Of a stretch of 64,000 bases of DNA, positions 59,444 to 64,000 are shown one piece after another. How positions within the stretch are numbered: position 1 is the stretch's first letter; each line of letters begins with the position of its first letter. The notes beneath the pieces were generated by a model. The model saw only the letters and a list, made by a program, of their open reading frames with translations. It searched no databases and was not told the DNA's origin. The DNA is taken from NCBI GenBank assembly GCA_018873225.1, contig JAEILZ010000003.1, positions 2,046,001 to 2,110,000 of the forward strand. The letters are read 5' to 3'. Source of the DNA: [Phialemoniopsis] sp. UDSM-2020 (lineage: Eukaryota > Ascomycota > Sordariomycetes > Thyridiales > Thyridiaceae). A program made the translations under genes and the position numbers.

Positions 59444-60069
59444 TCGCTTTGACCGAGGTCCATTGCACGCGTGTAATTCCAGTTAGAAAAAGCATTTCAC
59501 GGATCAAGGAGTCTAGAGGCGCATACGACGAGAAGGCTTTTGCCGGTTTTTAGAGGTATTTGTACGTGTATTAGCTACTAAGGTGCTCGTCGGAGACGAG
59601 CATAAGGATATACCCACAAGTCTATGGTGTTAAGTAGTAGGCTCAAGTTTTAGGTGGCTATGGAAAGAGGAATAGTCAGTGTGCCACCGTTTCCCATGCG
59701 TTGCAGTGCACCAGTAAAGATTCTAATCGTGGCTATGCTGTTTGTGAGCAAGCAGTAAGCCAATGCTACAGCGTCATCTCCAGCCATGCCAGTCCTCTCC
59801 AGTCCCCGAGTTTAATAGGCAGTGCTAGTCCTTCGTGTGATGAGATCATCTGCGTAAGGCATTGAGCCAGGAATGCAAACTGGAAGGGGCAGCCGACATA
59901 CTGGCCAGCTCCATGTCGCTGTCTCATCTCCAAGATCTGGGTCTGACAAATGAAAGCAGGCCGAGCCCATCGAATTGCGCTGCCCACGGCTGCAAGGCAA
60001 AACTTGAGCTGAGTCCATCTCCCTTAAGGGTCAACGGGACACGTGAGCTTCATCGCGATGAGAGCCAAG
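59444..60069. other. Convergent 3' spacer between tfb4 and the taspase-like gene
   Basis: A 626-base stretch holding two 3' ends. I see only accidental short frames. Confidence 0.55.
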
Positions 60070-61965
60070 TCACTGGCGGCCAATCTTTCTTGCTCCTTGT
60101 GCCACCACGCCGGACTCACTAAGCCTGGACATGACGCATAGTGGGCTTTTGTCGTTGGAAGACATTGACGCGAGAGCAAACGAGTCAGTGCTGTGCCCAA
60201 AGTAAAGGTAGAAGCCAGTGCGAATCTTCTTCACAGCCATGATCCCAATGGCTCCCCTTGAGTGCTGGTCCCTGACACCAGGGTGGCCCAGGAAGTCGTC
60301 CATAATCACAGACTCCATCAAACGGGCATCGTCATCCTCTTCAATCAGCTGTCCTTTTGGGCCGGAGCGAGCGCTGTGATATAACCGTTGAGCACAGGTG
60401 TACGCTGCCATGGTGGTGGCCATGTGCTCGCCGGTGCCACTGGTCACCGCAGCCACAGTCTTTTGGTCATCGTCATCGCCATGAGCCGGCAAGACAGCGG
60501 TTCCAATTCCCACAAGAGCTGCGGGCCCGATGCGGCCGCTGTATTTCATGCCGATCCCGCCTGAAGATGATCCAGCTGCAATGTTTCCAAACTGATCCAC
60601 AGCAATAGCACCAATAGTGTCTGTGATCATGTCTTCGCCACTGCTCGTTGTCGTTGCTCTCTTCTTCTTTGTCTGAGGCAACTCCCGGTCATTACCAGTT
60701 CCATGACCACCCTTCATTGGCTCAAGGTTGTGATCGAGGTCCATTGGGCCATCATGCCCAGGCGAGAGTTTTCGAATTGTTCCTCTTACACTCGAGGTTG
60801 AACTCTGCCTTGAAACCCCCGCTCCATCATCTTGTCCATCTTCCAGTCGGGTGCGCTTCTTTGGCGAGCCCCTGCCCTTGTCAGACTTCATATCCCTTAT
60901 GAGGTCCAAAGGACTTCCAAGGATGGCCTTGCTTCCATGGCTTCTAGTGGAAGGGACATTCTTTACGTGTGATGATCCTTCAGCTAGCATGAATGGCGGT
61001 GACTTGTGTATGGATGGAGATCCTGGAGTTGTCAGCGGAGAATCTGGCTGACCCTCGTTCCACATTCCTGTTAGAAGTGCATTGACATGATCTCCATGTT
61101 CAGGACGTGGAACCCGTGCAGAAGGCTGCTCCTGGAGTGGTGACGATTCCCGGCTGTCCGGATCATGGTCAAGGGCCTTTCTGCATTCGGCTCGCGCCAG
61201 ATCCTTGCACCAGCGAATATATCGATCCATTGCGTTCTTCGATATCATCAAGTCCTTGGGAATGATGGGCATTTTCTGTTCCCGGGCGAAATCAGTGGCG
61301 CCTCTTCCCACAAGGATGTTGGGCGGGACACGTCGAAGAGAGAGCGGTCGATTGCTCTCATCCAGAATCATCTTGGCAAGAGAGATAGGGTTTTTGATAA
61401 CTATAAGTTGCGATATGAGTAACCTGACCTTGTATCATGCAGCATGAGGATGGAACTTGGAGTATCTGGACGTACAGGGCACCGCACCACAAGCGCCACT
61501 CCGGCCGAGGTGATCAACAATCGTGGCATCGCATTCGACATTGCCCTCGATAGTCAGATTACTTCCGAAACCTGAATTGGTAATCTCAGTGTCCTCCAGG
61601 GACTTTATGGCAGCTTCTACAGCTTCTGTGGCTGTGGCACCAGCTTTCAGGAATGCCATGGCCAGTCGTGCTGCCCTGCAATCTTGTCAGCTTTGAACTG
61701 TCGAAGGAATGACACAAGATAGGGCAACTGACTCGCTACATGCAGCCAGATGCAGGGCCTCATTCTCAACGCTGTGGAATCCAGCGCCTGCGTGAACAAA
61801 GATCGCGGTGGTTTGACTTGCCGAGGATTTTGTCTGACTCTTCCGAGTGGACTTCATTGCGCCGTCGAGAGTCGTAGAGAGATCCGATAGCGCATGTTCA
61901 ACTGTTTGTCCGGTCACAGATTGGTTGTCGGGGGTTGCCTGACCGCCAAAAGGATTGACTTTCAT
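60070..61965 (-). CDS. Taspase-1-like threonine aspartase (Ntn hydrolase, asparaginase family)
   Basis: An autoprocessing N-terminal-nucleophile hydrolase of the asparaginase-2/taspase family. Animal taspase 1 cuts MLL and TFIIA after Asp; the fungal substrates are not known to me. Exons on the minus strand are 61965-61733, 61675-61476 and 61400-60070, giving 587 aa; introns are 57 and 75 nt. Conserved parts are IFVHAGAGFHS, AARLAMAFLKAGATATEAVE, NSGFGSNLTIEGNVECDA and IKNPISLAK. The cleavage site is MITDTIGAIAVD, where Thr406 would become the N-terminus of a beta subunit of 182 residues. A disordered insertion of about 170 residues precedes it (roughly 230-395), so the alpha part is far longer than in human taspase. 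The start is the first ATG in the open frame; an extra upstream exon cannot be excluded. Confidence 0.87.
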
Positions 61966-63247
61966 AGCCTCAGCTTGCCACTTGAGTTGCAGGTTGGCAA
62001 GGTTGACTCGACTGGGATGTGTTGCTGAATCCAAGGACACCTTCACAGCTGATGGCAACTCCAACGGCAACAAAGCATCGACCTGACTTCACTCGTGACT
62101 GAGGTCAAGGTTCAATATGGAAATAGACGATCTTGCAACAGTGCCGATGGAGCCGGAACCCGCCTTTTCGAATATGCGGAAGTAGCTGGTAGTGAGATAG
62201 CTGAGCTAGGACGGTGTTGCGGGGTGCCGCCCAGCTTGCGTGGCGAGGAAGTGAAGCAATACAAGCTATCGAGTACTGCTTTTTTGGAAGATATTATTGT
62301 AAATATGTCTGGTTAATTTAATCGGTGACTTGTAGGAGGACAGCCAGACGAGCAAGGAGGAGTACTGGTGGTGAGGTAGCCCCTGGTTTGGAGAGAAGGC
62401 TGAGTGCTCAAATGATGACACCCATGCGAAGGTATTTAGCAGAGCGAATGATGGCGATGAGAAGTAGTGGGATGGAAATGAGGAGGGGAGAAGTTTTTGT
62501 TCGGGAAGGCTGATTGTAGAACAGTCAAGAACGAGGCAGAGCAACAGCGCAGCCGAGACGTGGGTTACAGTTCTGGATGAAGATCAGACTGAAGCAAGAC
62601 AAACCCAAGCCCAGTGTGTGGGTGGCATGTGTCAGAGGCAGCAATGATCCAGTGCGGTCATAGAGGTTGTTTCCATCCCGTGATGGGCTCTTCCTTCGTT
62701 TTCAATCACTCGCTCATCATCTGGGGCTCTACTTTGACGTGGGGATGCATCCTGCTTCAACAAAGTCGAGAAGGTTAGGGAGAGAAAACCATAGAGAAGC
62801 GGGGTGGTATTGCAGCATATTAACAAGGAGAGATGAGCTTCATCTCATTGCAGAAATTCAACACTGTAATACCATGAATATAACGGGATCGAAGCATCTT
62901 GAATGATGAATGATGGAAGGTCCGTGACAAGACTGCACATGCAAGTTTAGGTGAGTAATACCTGATTGGTCTTTCCAGTGTGCTGGGAAACCCACATCGA
63001 GTCCACATGTGGGCTTATGTAATGCTTGCGGGGCTCTGGATAGCACAGCCGCCATTGCTGCTTGCTTGGTGCTGCTGGCTGGGCTGGAGCTTGGCAATAG
63101 GCACGCACACATCATGGCCAACCCCACCACCCACGTAACTCGACTCGTCTTCCCCTAACAACCCATCACCGACCTCCTCCCCTCAACCCCCATTGAGCCC
63201 CTTGTCCAGAGAGCCGCGGAGCTGCGTATAGCTCCAAGTCTTGCAAG
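61966..63247. promoter_or_regulatory. Divergent upstream region of the taspase-like gene and arp3
   Basis: A 1.28-kb spacer between outward-facing genes. It contains short frames only. The arp3 side is C/A-rich between 63110 and 63190. Confidence 0.5.
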
Positions 63248-64000
63248 ATGGCCAACCAAACTCCTGCCGTTGTCATGGACAAGTGAGTCCTTCCATCCGC
63301 CAGCAACATGGGCTGCGACCGCCTCAGCTCTTAGCTGAAGGCGGCGCCCCAACGTCATCTTACTGGCGCATTACTGACTTCTCTCCTCTGCAGCGGCACG
63401 GGTTTCTCTAAGCTAGGTATGTCTCTGTTAATACACAGCTCCTTCGCATCCGGCGTGTCTGACCATGCCTCTCATCCGCAGGATTCGCCGGAAACGATTC
63501 CCCCTCATTTGTCTTCCCGACTGCGATTGCGACCAAAGGTCCCGCCGCCGGTAGCGGTGGCTCCGGATCGGGTCGCCCTGCTGTCGCCAACAAACCGTCT
63601 TTCCTTACCGGAGGTGCTGGCCCCGGTGGACACTTGCAGGCAAAGCGCGGAACGGAGGATCTGGATTTCTTCATCGGCGACGAGGCTATTGCAGCGTCAT
63701 CCGGACCTGGTTCGTCATCTTCGAAACGCTATTGGCGAGAACATTGGCTGAGCTAGAAAACAGGTTATGGCATCCACTATCCGATCCGTCACGGACAAAT
63801 AGAGAACTGGGTATGTCTGTTGGAAGTTTGCATATTCGGAAGCATGACTGACATGCTGTAGGATCACATGGAGCGCTTCTGGTCCAACTCTATCTTCAAG
63901 TACTTGAGGGTAGAACCGGAAGACCACTACTTTCTACTCACTGAGCCCGTATGTTCTACTCATTACCTTCTCGCGGACTGCCAATACTGATCTTCTTTAG
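63248..64000 (+). CDS. arp3: Actin-related protein 3 (Arp3), 5' part
   Basis: Arp3 is one of the two actin-like subunits of the Arp2/3 complex that nucleates branched actin at endocytic patches and hyphal tips. The window holds five exons, 63248-63282, 63394-63416, 63482-63709, 63764-63810 and 63862-63948, encoding the first 140 residues. Introns are 111, 65, 54 and 51 nt, and a fifth (63949-64000, ending TAG) stops exactly at the window edge. Readable motifs are the phosphate loop [45 protein letters not shown] and [17 protein letters not shown] Gly/Ser-rich insertion at about 39-72 sits where animal Arp3 has a shorter loop. Dense introns near the start are common in fungal actin-family genes. 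The rest of the gene lies outside. Confidence 0.95.

Overview
The window is nuclear DNA of a filamentous ascomycete (Pezizomycotina), most likely a Sordariomycete. The evidence is short GT-AG introns (about 51-111 nt, one of 220 nt) with CTAAC/CTGAC-like branch sites, C/G-rich third codon positions, and orthologues typical of moulds (a DASH Dad1, a Rho4 GTPase with a long N-terminal extension, a Cro1 UCS protein). I assign 23 protein-coding genes and find no tRNA, rRNA, CRISPR array or intact transposon. Exon borders were worked out by hand from splice signals and frame continuity, so they are predictions.

Layout. 1-18001 is gene-dense: aldehyde dehydrogenase (+), dad1 (+), rho4 (-), elongin C (+), dbr1 (-), an alpha/beta hydrolase (+), the type II arginine methyltransferase PRMT5/Skb1 (-) and the DEAH helicase prp43 (+). 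Bases 18002-28536 are a 10.5-kb gene-poor stretch with one small spliced gene that I can support (24114-24541, a Cys/Trp-rich 122-aa protein). 28537-36314 holds rtp1 (+), an AT-hook protein (+) and a membrane-anchored histidine-acid-phosphatase-like protein that lacks the catalytic His (+). 36315-41211 is a second gene-poor stretch, with a nested hairpin. 41212-64000 is again dense: dlt1 (-), ndc1 (-), pep12 (+), cox18 (-), alg11 (+), gamma-glutamyltransferase (-), trm2 (+), cro1 (-), tfb4 (+), a taspase-like Ntn hydrolase (-) and the first five exons of arp3 (+), whose fifth intron ends on the last base of the window.

How the genes relate. These are mostly core eukaryotic housekeeping functions, arranged largely as divergent pairs sharing 0.5-1.3-kb promoters and convergent pairs with short 3' spacers. 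One functional grouping stands out: dbr1, PRMT5 and prp43 lie within about 10 kb. Prp43 releases the excised lariat from the spliceosome, Dbr1 linearises it, and PRMT5 methylates Sm proteins. Several others serve RNA polymerase II or nuclear traffic (rtp1, tfb4, elongin C, ndc1) or the secretory/endosomal pathway (alg11, pep12).

I found no convincing undescribed multi-gene system. The best leads are the tyrosine-for-histidine phosphatase-like receptor-shaped protein, the small Cys/Trp-rich gene in the first gene-poor stretch, the fungal taspase with a long insert before its cleavage site, the splicing-recycling gene neighbourhood, and a few candidate small ORFs and DNA structures in the gene-poor stretches.
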